Position numbers and translations under genes: made by a program. From JAQWUY01 sp049615605 (lineage in GTDB: Bacteria > Pseudomonadota > Alphaproteobacteria > JAQWUY01), in the NCBI GenBank assembly GCA_049615605.1, contig JBMZFW010000014.1:1-24966 (forward strand): DNA of 24,966 nt, written 5' to 3'. The notes beneath the pieces were generated by a model. It worked only from the letters and a program-made list of their open reading frames with translations, was not told where the DNA came from and did not search any database. Within the stretch, counting starts at the first letter, position 1. The number at the start of each line of letters is the position of its first letter. Shown piece by piece: positions 1 to 7,688 of the stretch.

Positions 1-110
1 CGTTGTTTTTCTGGTAATGGTGCCAGTACAACCAAAATGCTTATTATTACCGAATGCACCCCTGCCAACAACAGGCGTACAAGCACAAGGATTTGCTTGA
101 TTTTTGTCAA
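1..110 (-). CDS. N-terminal fragment of an unrecognised membrane protein (runs off the left edge)
   Basis: Reading leftward from a TTG at 108-110, the minus strand is open to the window edge (36 codons). It encodes a short basic head (TKIKQ) followed by a long hydrophobic stretch of Leu, Val and Ile that looks like one membrane segment, then PLPEKQR. An AGAGG ribosome-binding site lies about 7 nt upstream of the TTG, and an in-frame TAA lies just beyond it. An ATG at 146-148 is in another frame and stops after 11 codons. GTG at 84-86 is an alternative start. The fold is typical of the N-terminus of many inner-membrane proteins, and a membrane acyltransferase is one guess, but nothing in the fragment identifies the family. 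The opposite frame is also open here, so coding itself is only probable. Confidence 0.42.
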   Translation of the reverse strand, partial: MTKIKQILVLVRLLLAGVHSVIISILVVLAPLPEKQ

Positions 111-155
111 ATTTAACCTCTTTTAAACTTTTTTTTATTTTTTACCATAAAAAGG

Positions 156-183
156 CTTGCACTTTAAGTATTTTTTTGATAAA
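156..183 (+). promoter_or_regulatory. Putative sigma70-type promoter of the tRNA-Thr gene
   Basis: TTGCAC at 156-161 and GATAAA at 178-183 are separated by 16 nt in T-rich sequence. A transcript would begin around 190, about ten bases before the tRNA. This placement is what a dedicated tRNA promoter should show, but the -10 is not perfect and AT-rich DNA produces such matches by chance. Confidence 0.4.
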
Positions 184-199
184 AATCTGTCATCAATTA

Positions 200-275
200 G
201 CCGCAATAGCTCAGTTGGTAGAGCATCTGATTTGTAATCAGAGGGTCGGGAGTTCAAGTCTCTCTTGCGGCACCA
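200..275 (+). tRNA. tRNA-Thr (anticodon UGU)
   Basis: This is a complete 76-nt cloverleaf. The acceptor arms GCCGCAA (200-206) and TTGCGGC (265-271) pair perfectly, the D-arm begins GCTCAGTTGGTAGAGC, and the T-loop region reads GGGAGTTCAAGTCTC. The anticodon stem TCTGA/TCAGA (226-230, 238-242) encloses the loop TTTGTAA, placing TGT at 233-235, which reads threonine ACA and relatives. The discriminator A (272) is followed by an encoded CCA (273-275). A strong hairpin terminator starts seven bases later, so this is a monocistronic tRNA unit. Confidence 0.97.
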
Positions 276-281
276 TAAAAT

Positions 282-309
282 AAGCCACTTCTTCGGAAGT
301 GGCTTTTTT
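282..309 (+). terminator. Rho-independent terminator after tRNA-Thr
   Basis: A perfect 10-bp stem (AAGCCACTTC at 282-291, GAAGTGGCTT at 296-305) is closed by the stable TTCG tetraloop, and the 3' arm runs into a T-tract. It sits directly behind tRNA-Thr. On the minus strand the hairpin is followed by a weaker ATTTTAT tract, so it may also help stop transcripts leaving tRNA-Leu. Confidence 0.93.
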
Positions 310-354
310 ATTATCTGTAAATATTGATAATTTTTTTTAAATAGATTTTAACGA

Positions 355-426
355 GTCAAATATCAAGTATTTGTGAGCGACTACGACAAGTAGTCATTAA
401 GCGAACAAATACGAAGTATAATTGAC
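355..426. repeat. Long imperfect intergenic palindrome between convergent tRNA genes
   Basis: Nested inverted arms are visible: GTCAA (355-359) with TTGAC (422-426), GTATTTGT (367-374) with ACAAATAC (405-412), and GACTAC (379-384) with GTAGTC (390-395) around a five-base loop. The whole could fold into a roughly 70-nt interrupted hairpin on either strand. There is no T-tract, so it is not an ordinary terminator. Its 3' side (TAAGCGA, then AAATA, then GAAG) resembles the flank of the hairpins near 24525-24770, suggesting one intergenic repeat family. Function unknown. Confidence 0.6.
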
Positions 427-443
427 CATTAAAATTTATTTTT

Positions 444-530
444 TGGTGCCTCCGGAGAGAATCGAACTCTCACTTCTCGAAAGAAACCAGATTTTGAGTC
501 TGGCGCGTCTACCAGTTCCGCCACAGAGGC
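444..530 (-). tRNA. tRNA-Leu (anticodon CAA)
   Basis: This is an 87-nt class II tRNA with a long variable arm. The minus strand begins GCCTCTG (530 down) and ends CGGAGGC plus discriminator A and an encoded CCA (446-444), with one T-G pair in the acceptor. The anticodon stem CCAGA/TCTGG holds the loop CTCAAAA, giving anticodon CAA, which reads leucine UUG. The 5' end lies only 12 nt after the purA stop codon, with no room for a promoter. It is therefore probably cut from the hisZ-purA transcript. Confidence 0.96.
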
Positions 531-542
531 GACACCTTTTAA

Positions 543-1835
543 TTACCCTTTAAATGGATCTGATACAAGGATAGTATCGTCCCTTTCAGGTGATGTTGAT
601 AACACCGCAACTGGTGTTTCAACAAGTTCTTCAATGCGGTTAATATAATTGATTGCATTTTGTGGTAATTCATCTTTATTACGGCAACCATAAATCGTTT
701 CCGACCAACCAGGCATTGTTTCATAAATTGGTTTTGCTTTGGCTTGTAATTCCGTGCTTGCAGGGTAATGGTCATATTCTTTGCCATCAATTTCATAGCC
801 AGTACAAATCTTTAATTCGTCAACGCCATCAAGCACATCAATTTTCATTAATGCCATACCTGTTACGCCCATTGTTTTGTTTACTTGGCGAACAAGTACC
901 GCGTCAAACCAACCACAACGGCGTGGGCGTTCCGTTACTGTGCCAAATTCGTGTCCGCGTTTTGCAAGACCCGCACCAACTTCGTCAAATAATTCCGTTG
1001 GGAATGGACCTGAACCAACACGGGTTGTGTATGCTTTTGTAATACCAAGAACAAACCCAAGTTTATCTGCACCAACGCCTGCGCCTGCCGATGCTTGTCC
1101 AGCGTGTGTGTTTGATGATGTTACAAATGGGTAAGTACCGTGGTCAACATCAAGTAATACACCTTGTGCACCTTCAAATAATACTTTTTCATCTTTTTTG
1201 TGGGCTTCGTCCAGTCGTTTCCAAACAACACCAACAAACGGTAAAATCTTTGGTGCGATTTCTTTGATTTGTGCAATTAATTCATCACGATTAATTGGTT
1301 CTTGTCCCAAGCCTTTAAATAATGGATTGTAATGCGTTAATAATGCATCAACACGCGATTCAATTACATTATCGTCCGCCAAATCACAAACACGAATTGA
1401 ACGGCGTGCAACTTTATCTTCATAAGCAGGACCAATACCACGACCAGTCGTACCAATTTTATCTTTGCCCTTTGCTTCTTCACGAATGTTATCAAGTTGT
1501 GAATGGATTGGTAAAATTAATGGTGCGTTTTCCGCAATCATTAAATTATCAGGGCTGATTTTAATACCTTGTTCTGAAATACGACCCATTTCCGTAACCA
1601 ATGCCCACGGGTCAATAACAACACCATTACCAATAATTGATAATGCACCATCACGCACAATACCGCTTGGTAATAAATTAAGTTTGTAAACTTTTCCATC
1701 AATAGTTAGGGTGTGTCCTGCATTGTGTCCGCCTTGGAATCTTACAACGATTTCCGCGCGTTCTGAAAGCCAGTCAACAATCTTACCTTTACCTTCATCG
1801 CCCCACTGGGAACCAACTACAACTACATTACTCAT
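543..1835 (-). CDS. purA: Adenylosuccinate synthetase
   Basis: This cytoplasmic enzyme joins IMP and aspartate using GTP to give adenylosuccinate, the committed step from IMP to AMP. The 430-aa product has the family's usual length and hallmarks. GSQWGDEGKGK (residues 8-18) carries the catalytic Asp13, and GGHNAGHT (35-42) carries His41. The loop GTTGRGIGPAYEDK follows, then LFEGAQGVLLDVDHGTYPFV. Lys/Arg-rich nucleotide-binding segments are intact to the end, so it should be active. The ATG is preceded by AGGAAA at a good distance. It lies 15 nt downstream of hisZ on the same strand and 12 nt upstream of tRNA-Leu, implying one transcript. I recall hisZ-purA pairing as common in Alphaproteobacteria. 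Confidence 0.98.
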   Translation of the reverse strand: MSNVVVVGSQWGDEGKGKIVDWLSERAEIVVRFQGGHNAGHTLTIDGKVYKLNLLPSGIVRDGALSIIGNGVVIDPWALVTEMGRISEQGIKISPDNLMIAENAPLILPIHSQLDNIREEAKGKDKIGTTGRGIGPAYEDKVARRSIRVCDLADDNVIESRVDALLTHYNPLFKGLGQEPINRDELIAQIKEIAPKILPFVGVVWKRLDEAHKKDEKVLFEGAQGVLLDVDHGTYPFVTSSNTHAGQASAGAGVGADKLGFVLGITKAYTTRVGSGPFPTELFDEVGAGLAKRGHEFGTVTERPRRCGWFDAVLVRQVNKTMGVTGMALMKIDVLDGVDELKICTGYEIDGKEYDHYPASTELQAKAKPIYETMPGWSETIYGCRNKDELPQNAINYINRIEELVETPVAVLSTSPERDDTILVSDPFKG

Positions 1836-1850
1836 TATTTTTCCTATCTA

Positions 1851-2960
1851 TTACAATTTTACAACTTTGTTATTTTCAATTATGTGTGAACAATTAATGT
1901 TAACAGCTGTCTTTTTATTGTCTTTATCATCTGTTAATGCACATACTACAATTTTTCCCGATTCTCGCAAGTCTTTAATTACTTTTTTATCAGTATCAAG
2001 TGGTGCAAAAATCTTTTCTTGGTCTTGTGTATTCTTAACTATTTCTTCCAAGGTATCAGAATACATTGAAAAACCAACGCTTGATTCTTTTGTTTCGCTA
2101 AGTTTATATCGCCCACCGCGACCAAGTTCAAATTTTGAATTACTTGAAAATAAAGTAAATCCAATGCCTGTTTGGAATTTAAAGCCTTTTGTTTCACAAG
2201 CGTCAAGGGTAATTGAAATACCACTGTCTGCAAGTTCAGATTTTAAAATATCAATTACTTGGCTTGTGCGTTTGATTAATTCCATAGACTTATCATCAAG
2301 TTTTAAGCCTTCTAATTTCTTAATATTTTTATCGGCGTCGCCTTGGATTGATAATAAATCACCAAATATTGTATTTATATCCGTTAATTTTTTAACATCA
2401 CGCTTTTCAATAAGTGCTTTAATATCGTTGTAATCAACCCCACAACTTTCCGCAACTAGCTTTGGTAATGTTGGGATACAAATATCTACACTGATACCAC
2501 CGCAATTAAGGTTTTGTAATGATTGGGTTGCAATTAAGATAACTTCTGCATCGGCGTTTGCATTATCAACACCAATAAGTTCAATACCGTATTGTTTAAA
2601 ACCACGGCTTGGGCGGTTGGTTGAACCTTTTACGCGTAAAACATCACCACTGTACATAAGGCGAAGTGGGCGGACTTTTTCTTTTAATCGGTTGCTGGCA
2701 ATTCTGCCGATTTGTAATGTCATATCAGAACGGATTGACATCATCTTACCCGTTTCCGCATCTAGCACACGGAAAGAATTGTTAATTTCGTTTGTATCTT
2801 TGATATTTTCTTCAAATTCAAGCAATGGTAAAACAATGCTTTCATAACCATAACTGTTAAAGCTGTTTAATAAAAAATTATCTAGTAAAGATATCTTTTC
2901 TGCATTAGGTGATAATATGTACCTGATGCCTTGTGGTAATAAAGAATTATTTTGTTTCAT
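1851..2960 (-). CDS. hisZ: ATP phosphoribosyltransferase regulatory subunit (HisRS-like)
   Basis: The 369-aa protein has the class II aminoacyl-tRNA synthetase fold of the histidyl branch. It opens with LLPQGIRYILSPNAEK, has a motif 2-like region (about residues 100-125: RPLRLMYSGDVLRV, then RGFKQYGIELIG), and a late glycine-rich RGGRYKL segment. Its length and the lack of a clear C-terminal anticodon-binding domain argue for HisZ, the partner that makes short-form HisG active in the first step of histidine synthesis, rather than a true histidyl-tRNA synthetase. No hisG is in the window, so the assignment rests on size, fold and neighbourhood. It is the gene before purA, with a 15-nt gap. An AGG lies upstream of the ATG start. 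Confidence 0.85.
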   Translation of the reverse strand: MKQNNSLLPQGIRYILSPNAEKISLLDNFLLNSFNSYGYESIVLPLLEFEENIKDTNEINNSFRVLDAETGKMMSIRSDMTLQIGRIASNRLKEKVRPLRLMYSGDVLRVKGSTNRPSRGFKQYGIELIGVDNANADAEVILIATQSLQNLNCGGISVDICIPTLPKLVAESCGVDYNDIKALIEKRDVKKLTDINTIFGDLLSIQGDADKNIKKLEGLKLDDKSMELIKRTSQVIDILKSELADSGISITLDACETKGFKFQTGIGFTLFSSNSKFELGRGGRYKLSETKESSVGFSMYSDTLEEIVKNTQDQEKIFAPLDTDKKVIKDLRESGKIVVCALTDDKDNKKTAVNINCSHIIENNKVVKL

Positions 2961-3028
2961 AAATTAAAGCCTTTTATATCAAAAAACAGTTAAAAGACTA
3001 TACGATTCACATAAAAGTATCAATAAAA

Positions 3029-3673
3029 TTAAAACAAACCAGACTGTTTTAATCCATCAAAGATAAATTGCAGTGCAAGGGCGGATAATAAAATACCCAT
3101 TACACGGGTAATAATGTTGGTAAATGTTACCCCAACACGCTTTTGCAGGCGTGATGCCATTACAAATAATACGTATGAAATAACCAACACCAATGTAAAT
3201 GATATAATAACGATTAACAGCTTGGCGGTACTGCCATTTGATTCCGCAGAAAATAAAATAGACGCCGACATTGCACCCGCACCCGCAAGAAGTGGTGTTG
3301 CAAGTGGGAATACAGAAATATCATCGGTTGATTGGGCTTCTTTTTGTTCGTCTTCGCCGTAATCTGTGCTGTGTCCGCTTGAACCAAATATCATATCGTA
3401 TGCAACAACCATTAATAATAAACCGCCACTTGTTTTAAGTGCAGATATGCTGATGCCGATACTTTGTACCAACCACGAACCAAAGAAAGTAAAGAATAAC
3501 AATATCCAAAATGCAATATGGCACCCTTTGAATGCAATTTCTTTTTGTACTTGCCTGCTTTTTCGGCGTGTAAGAATAGCAAACAGAACCATCAAATCAA
3601 TTGGTCCAAGAATTACAAAATATGTTGAAAATACTTTGATAAAAAATTCCATATCATTTGAATATAAATCCAT
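3029..3673 (-). CDS. MarC-family (UPF0056) integral membrane protein
   Basis: This is a 214-aa, strongly hydrophobic protein with about six membrane segments. The pattern is typical of MarC/YchE proteins: an N-terminal FSTYFVILGPIDLMVLFAILT helix block, a polar loop near residues 105-120 (HSTDYGEDEQKEAQSTD), then a PLATPLLAGAGAMSASILF signature that strongly marks this family. The role of the family is not established, and the old link to multiple antibiotic resistance has not held up. The loop is unusually charged for so small a protein. It follows the DASS-type transporter gene by 13 nt, so the two are probably co-transcribed and may act in the same transport process, though that is inference. 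Confidence 0.87.
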   Translation of the reverse strand: MDLYSNDMEFFIKVFSTYFVILGPIDLMVLFAILTRRKSRQVQKEIAFKGCHIAFWILLFFTFFGSWLVQSIGISISALKTSGGLLLMVVAYDMIFGSSGHSTDYGEDEQKEAQSTDDISVFPLATPLLAGAGAMSASILFSAESNGSTAKLLIVIISFTLVLVISYVLFVMASRLQKRVGVTFTNIITRVMGILLSALALQFIFDGLKQSGLF

Positions 3674-3686
3674 TATTTAATGCTTT

Positions 3687-5510
3687 CTAGAAATTGAAAT
3701 AATAAGGTGCAATCACACTGTATGACAACCAAACAATAATTGCAAGCGGTGTACCAAATTTAACAAAGTCTTTGAAAGTATAATTACCTGGGTTCATTAC
3801 CAGCAAGTTTGTTTGATATGCAAATGGGGTAATAAAGCAACAGTTTGCAGCAAATACTACGGCGAATGTAAACGCGTTAATATCAACGCCAATTGTTTGT
3901 GCCAGTGATATGGCAATTGGGGTAAAGATAACAGCTGTTGCTTGGTTTGATAAAATGTTTGTCATAAATACAATTGTTAAGAAGAACAAGCTTAAAATAA
4001 CACTTGGGCTTAAACCATCAAGTACATACAACATTGTATTTGATATTAATTCGCTGGCTTCTGTTTGTTGCATGGCAAGTCCAATGGCAAGCGTACTGGC
4101 GATAAGCATAATAACCCTTTTATCAATTGCTTTCATTGCACCAGAAAACGAAATACAGCCAAATGTAATCATTGCAATGGCACCAACAAGTGCAGAAATT
4201 GCTGTGGATAAAACGCCACTTGCAATAAGGGCAATTGTTGCGGTGAATATAGCCAAAGTATGGAATACATGGTGGCGGTGACGAATATCACTAGCTGATG
4301 ATTCAATCATAATAAATTCACAGTCTTCGGCAACCTTGGCAATGTTTTCAAGTTCACCCACAACCAATAACACATCACCAGCTTTAAGTTTTGTATCCAT
4401 AATTTCTGTTTGTAAAATCCCAGAATTTCGTTCCAATCCAATTGGTGTTAAGTCACGATTTTTTGCCAAGTTGATATTGCGTAAAGTTCTGCCGATAAAT
4501 GGGGATTTCATAGAAACGATAATTTCCGCAAGGACTTGTTCTTGTGCCTGTTGTTCGTCTTCTATATCAGTAAAGTTTTCAATATTTTTTGATGCAAATG
4601 ACATTAATGTTTCCCTGTCTGATAAAACAAGGACTTCGTCATTTGGTAATATTACACGGTCATTAAATGGTCGTTCATATATTTCATTACCGCGCTTAAT
4701 CACAATTACATCTGCATCGTAACCTTTAATCTTCCAACCATTGATAAGCAATCCAGACAATGGAGAGGATTCAGACACTTTGATATTAGAAAAGAATTTT
4801 CTTTCATCTATTTCAACTTCTGAACGAAGCGTTCTTTTCGCAGGAATAATTCTTGGTAAGATGAAAATAGTATAAACACCGCCAATAAGGGCAAGCATCA
4901 CACCAATTTCAGTGAATGAGAAAAATGTAAAAGGTGTTTCACCAGATTGTTCAATCGCACCAGATACAATTAAGTTTGTTGATGAACCAACCAATGTTGT
5001 CATACCACCCAATATGGTAATATAGCTAAGTGGTAATAACCATTTTGAACCTGACATTTTTAACCTTGCTGTAAGGGCAATGATAACTGGCATAAATACA
5101 ACAACCATTGGAACATTGTTTAAGAATGCAGACATTATACCAATAAATATTAAACCAATTGTTAAAATGAAAAAAGGTTTGTTATTACGCTTTTTAATTA
5201 AATAATTACCAAGGGATTCAAGTGCACCAGTTTCATTTAATGTTTCACCAATAATCATAAGCGATATAACCGTTATAACCGCTGGATTGGTAAAACCAGC
5301 AAATATATTGGAAATACCCATGGTATTAATACCACCAGCATCAAGTATTGGAAAAGCATAGAAAAACAGTGATAATGAACCAAGAATCCAAATAGAAGTT
5401 ATTTCAATTGATAGCTTTTCTGTGGAATAAAAATAAAAAGCAGTTATAAGCGTTAAAAACGCGAATACTGTTTGCAGATTTCCAATAAAAATTAAGTCAT
5501 TCATATCCAT
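3687..5510 (-). CDS. SLC13/DASS-type anion permease with two internal RCK_C (TrkA-C) domains
   Basis: The 607-aa inner-membrane protein is in three parts. Residues 1-210 hold membrane helices with the motif GGMTTLVGSSTNLIVSG, which resembles the substrate/sodium-binding signature of the divalent anion transporter family. Residues about 215-385 form a soluble insert with two RCK_C-like repeats, one around IKGYDADVIVIKRG and VILPNDEVLVLSD, the other around SPFIGRTLRNINL and LKAGDVLLVVG. Residues about 410-607 are a second helix bundle containing NQATAVIFTPIAISLAQTIG. Relatives carry sulfate, dicarboxylates or other anions, and the substrate cannot be read from sequence. RCK_C domains commonly bind small ligands, so gating of transport by a ligand is plausible. 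It leads an operon with the MarC-family gene. Confidence 0.86.
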   Translation of the reverse strand: MDMNDLIFIGNLQTVFAFLTLITAFYFYSTEKLSIEITSIWILGSLSLFFYAFPILDAGGINTMGISNIFAGFTNPAVITVISLMIIGETLNETGALESLGNYLIKKRNNKPFFILTIGLIFIGIMSAFLNNVPMVVVFMPVIIALTARLKMSGSKWLLPLSYITILGGMTTLVGSSTNLIVSGAIEQSGETPFTFFSFTEIGVMLALIGGVYTIFILPRIIPAKRTLRSEVEIDERKFFSNIKVSESSPLSGLLINGWKIKGYDADVIVIKRGNEIYERPFNDRVILPNDEVLVLSDRETLMSFASKNIENFTDIEDEQQAQEQVLAEIIVSMKSPFIGRTLRNINLAKNRDLTPIGLERNSGILQTEIMDTKLKAGDVLLVVGELENIAKVAEDCEFIMIESSASDIRHRHHVFHTLAIFTATIALIASGVLSTAISALVGAIAMITFGCISFSGAMKAIDKRVIMLIASTLAIGLAMQQTEASELISNTMLYVLDGLSPSVILSLFFLTIVFMTNILSNQATAVIFTPIAISLAQTIGVDINAFTFAVVFAANCCFITPFAYQTNLLVMNPGNYTFKDFVKFGTPLAIIVWLSYSVIAPYYFNF

Positions 5511-5590
5511 ATGTTTTATATAACATAAAAAAGTTGTAAATAACAGATTAAATCGTTATTATCGCCCTTACATATTAATGGGATTTAAAA

Positions 5591-6529
5591 GTGAAAAACA
5601 TATATAGCACTAGTTCTGAAAACATTGAAAAAGCTGTTGCTTTATTAAAAAGTGGCGGGGTTGTTGCCGTGCCTACAGAAACGGTTTATGGACTTGCCGG
5701 AATTGGCAATAACAATACGGCAATCGCAAATATTTATGAAATTAAAAATCGCCCAACATTTAATCCATTAATTGCCCATTGTTCTGATATCAAAATGATT
5801 GAATATATTGCCCATTTAAATGATACGGCAAAAAAGGTTCTTAACGAATTTCCAAATGGTAATATAACAATCGTTTTATTAAGAAAAAAAGATACTGATT
5901 TATCAAGCCTTGGTTGTGCGGGGCTTGATACTGTTGCCGTTCGTATTCCAAACAATAAAACAACAACAGATATCATTGCAAAATGTGGTGTTCCATTATT
6001 CGCACCATCAGCAAATAAAAGCGGACATATTTCCCCAACAAAAGCGGAACATGTTTACAAAAGTCTTGGCGAAAAAGTTGAAATGATAATTGATGGCGGT
6101 AAATGTGAATGCGGATTGGAATCAACTATCCTTGATTTAACGAATGAACCAACCTTGTTAAGGGCGGGGGTAATTACAAAACAACAATTGGAAAATGTAA
6201 TCGGTACTGCGGTGGGTGAAAAAACTTTTGCCCGTGGTAATAACCCAATTGCACCGGGGCAATTAAAATCCCATTACAAACCAACAAAGCCATTACATAT
6301 AAATATTGAAAAACCTAGTGACAATCAATTTTATATTGGTTATGGTGATGTGGATTGTTCATTTAACCTGTCGGTTAAAGGTGATTTAATTGAAATGGCT
6401 GGAAATTTATTTGATGCACTTCACAGTGCAGATGAATCTGAATTAAGTGAAATTGCAATCGCACCAATTCCAAACGAAGGCATAGGTGTTGCAATTAACG
6501 ATAAACTAGAAAGAGCGAGTACAAAGTAA
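5591..6529 (+). CDS. tsaC: Threonylcarbamoyl-AMP synthase, long Sua5 type
   Basis: The enzyme makes threonylcarbamoyl-AMP from threonine, bicarbonate and ATP, the first step of t6A37 modification on tRNAs that read ANN codons. The YrdC domain fills residues 1-200, with PTETVYGL (28-35), the Lys/Arg pair in KNRPTFNPLIAH (52-63), and SANKSG (140-145) at the nucleotide site. At 312 aa it also has the C-terminal Sua5 domain (from about 215), linked by PGQLKSHYKP, so it is the long Sua5/YwlC form rather than the short TsaC form. The start is GTG, because the ATG at 5578 is out of frame and stops quickly. It is followed after a single base by the aminotransferase gene and is divergent from the transporter gene. 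Confidence 0.92.
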   Translation: MKNIYSTSSENIEKAVALLKSGGVVAVPTETVYGLAGIGNNNTAIANIYEIKNRPTFNPLIAHCSDIKMIEYIAHLNDTAKKVLNEFPNGNITIVLLRKKDTDLSSLGCAGLDTVAVRIPNNKTTTDIIAKCGVPLFAPSANKSGHISPTKAEHVYKSLGEKVEMIIDGGKCECGLESTILDLTNEPTLLRAGVITKQQLENVIGTAVGEKTFARGNNPIAPGQLKSHYKPTKPLHINIEKPSDNQFYIGYGDVDCSFNLSVKGDLIEMAGNLFDALHSADESELSEIAIAPIPNEGIGVAINDKLERASTK

Positions 6530-6530
6530 A

Positions 6531-7688
6531 ATGGTAAAAATATCAAAACGCGGTTCAATGGATTCTTTTATTGTTATGGATACATTGGCAAAAGCCAACG
6601 AAATGGAACGAAACGGCGAAACTGTTTATCGTTTTGAAGCGGGGCAACCTGCATTTAAAGCACCGCAAAAAGTTCGCGATGCGGGTATTGATGCAATTAA
6701 CAATACCAATGTGGGATACACTTCGCCAATTGGTTTGCCTGAACTAAGAAATGAAATCGCAAATCATTACAAAGACCACTATGGGGCAGATGTAAATCCG
6801 AATGCTATTTTTATTACACCGGGTTCATCGGGTGCATTTTCATTAACATTCCTTGCTTGTTTTGAAGCCGGCGACCGTGTGGCGATGGCAATGCCTTGTT
6901 ACCCAAGTTATAAACGCATACTTGAATCTTTTGGTGTGGAAATTGTTGCCTTAATGTCAACCAAAGATGATAAATATCAACCAACTGTTGCTTTATTAGA
7001 AGAGGCAAAAAAAGGCGGTAAAATTGATGGTCTTATCGTGGCAAGTCCAAACAATCCAACGGGAACACTTTTAAATAATGAAGAATTAACAACATTATTA
7101 AATTACTGTGAAAATGAAAAAATCCGTGTGGTTTCAGATGAATTATATCACGGTGTTGAATTTTCAGAATCAAAACCATTATCCGCATTACAAATAAACA
7201 ATGATTCAATTATCATTAACAGCTTTTCAAAGTTTTTCTGTATGACGGGTTGGCGACTTGGTTGGGTAATTGTACCAGACAGTATGATTAAAACATTTAA
7301 CAACCTGCAATCAAACTTATTTATTTCTGCACCAACGACAAGCCAGTACGCAGCCGTTAAAGCATTTGAATGTAAAGATGAATTAAGCCAAAATATTAAA
7401 CGATATGAAAATAACCGTGATTTATTTGTAAAAGAATTAACGGATATGGGCATAACTGAATTTTCATATCCAGAAGGCGGTTTTTATTTATATGCCGACA
7501 TTTCACACCTTACAAATGACAGTGTGGCGTGGGCAAATGAATTACTTGAAAAAGCAAAAGTTTCCGTTTCTGCAGGGGTTGATTTTGACCCGTATCGTGG
7601 GAATACTACAATAAGGTTTTCTTATGTTTGTGATTATGAACATTCAAAAGCGGGACTTGCTAAATTAAAAGAATTTATTAACAGTTAG
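6531..7688 (+). CDS. Class I/II PLP-dependent aminotransferase
   Basis: The 385-aa protein is a fold-type I aminotransferase of the AAT I class. SPNNPTG (172-178) supplies the substrate/PLP Asn175, Asp203 and Tyr206 (SDELYHG) contact the cofactor, and SFSKFFCMTGWRLGW carries the Schiff-base Lys234. TTIRFSYV near residue 367 probably provides the carboxylate-binding Arg. Relatives act on aspartate, aromatic amino acids or alanine, and specificity cannot be assigned. The ATG lies one base after the stop of the Sua5-type gene, so translation is likely coupled, although I know no functional link between the two. The last 11 bp overlap the 3' end of the convergent small membrane-protein gene. Confidence 0.9.
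   Translation: MVKISKRGSMDSFIVMDTLAKANEMERNGETVYRFEAGQPAFKAPQKVRDAGIDAINNTNVGYTSPIGLPELRNEIANHYKDHYGADVNPNAIFITPGSSGAFSLTFLACFEAGDRVAMAMPCYPSYKRILESFGVEIVALMSTKDDKYQPTVALLEEAKKGGKIDGLIVASPNNPTGTLLNNEELTTLLNYCENEKIRVVSDELYHGVEFSESKPLSALQINNDSIIINSFSKFFCMTGWRLGWVIVPDSMIKTFNNLQSNLFISAPTTSQYAAVKAFECKDELSQNIKRYENNRDLFVKELTDMGITEFSYPEGGFYLYADISHLTNDSVAWANELLEKAKVSVSAGVDFDPYRGNTTIRFSYVCDYEHSKAGLAKLKEFINS

Noticed and set aside
1711..2433. Long plus-strand frame across purA and hisZ
   Set aside because: It lies antisense to two well-conserved genes, has Ser/Leu-rich composition without motifs, and lacks a proper start site.
1851..2960. Histidyl-tRNA synthetase
   Set aside because: The protein is shorter than HisS, no clear anticodon domain follows the catalytic core, and the purA pairing fits HisZ.
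2996..3023. TTGATA and TATAGT (minus strand) as a promoter for hisZ
   Set aside because: The spacer is only 15 nt, and hisZ may instead be read from the upstream transporter operon.
3029..3673. Antibiotic-resistance role for the MarC-family protein
   Set aside because: The name is historical and the resistance function is not supported for the family.
5532..5561. TTGTAA and TTATTA as a promoter for the Sua5-type gene
   Set aside because: The -10 match is poor and the gap is AT-rich, so I could not separate it from chance.
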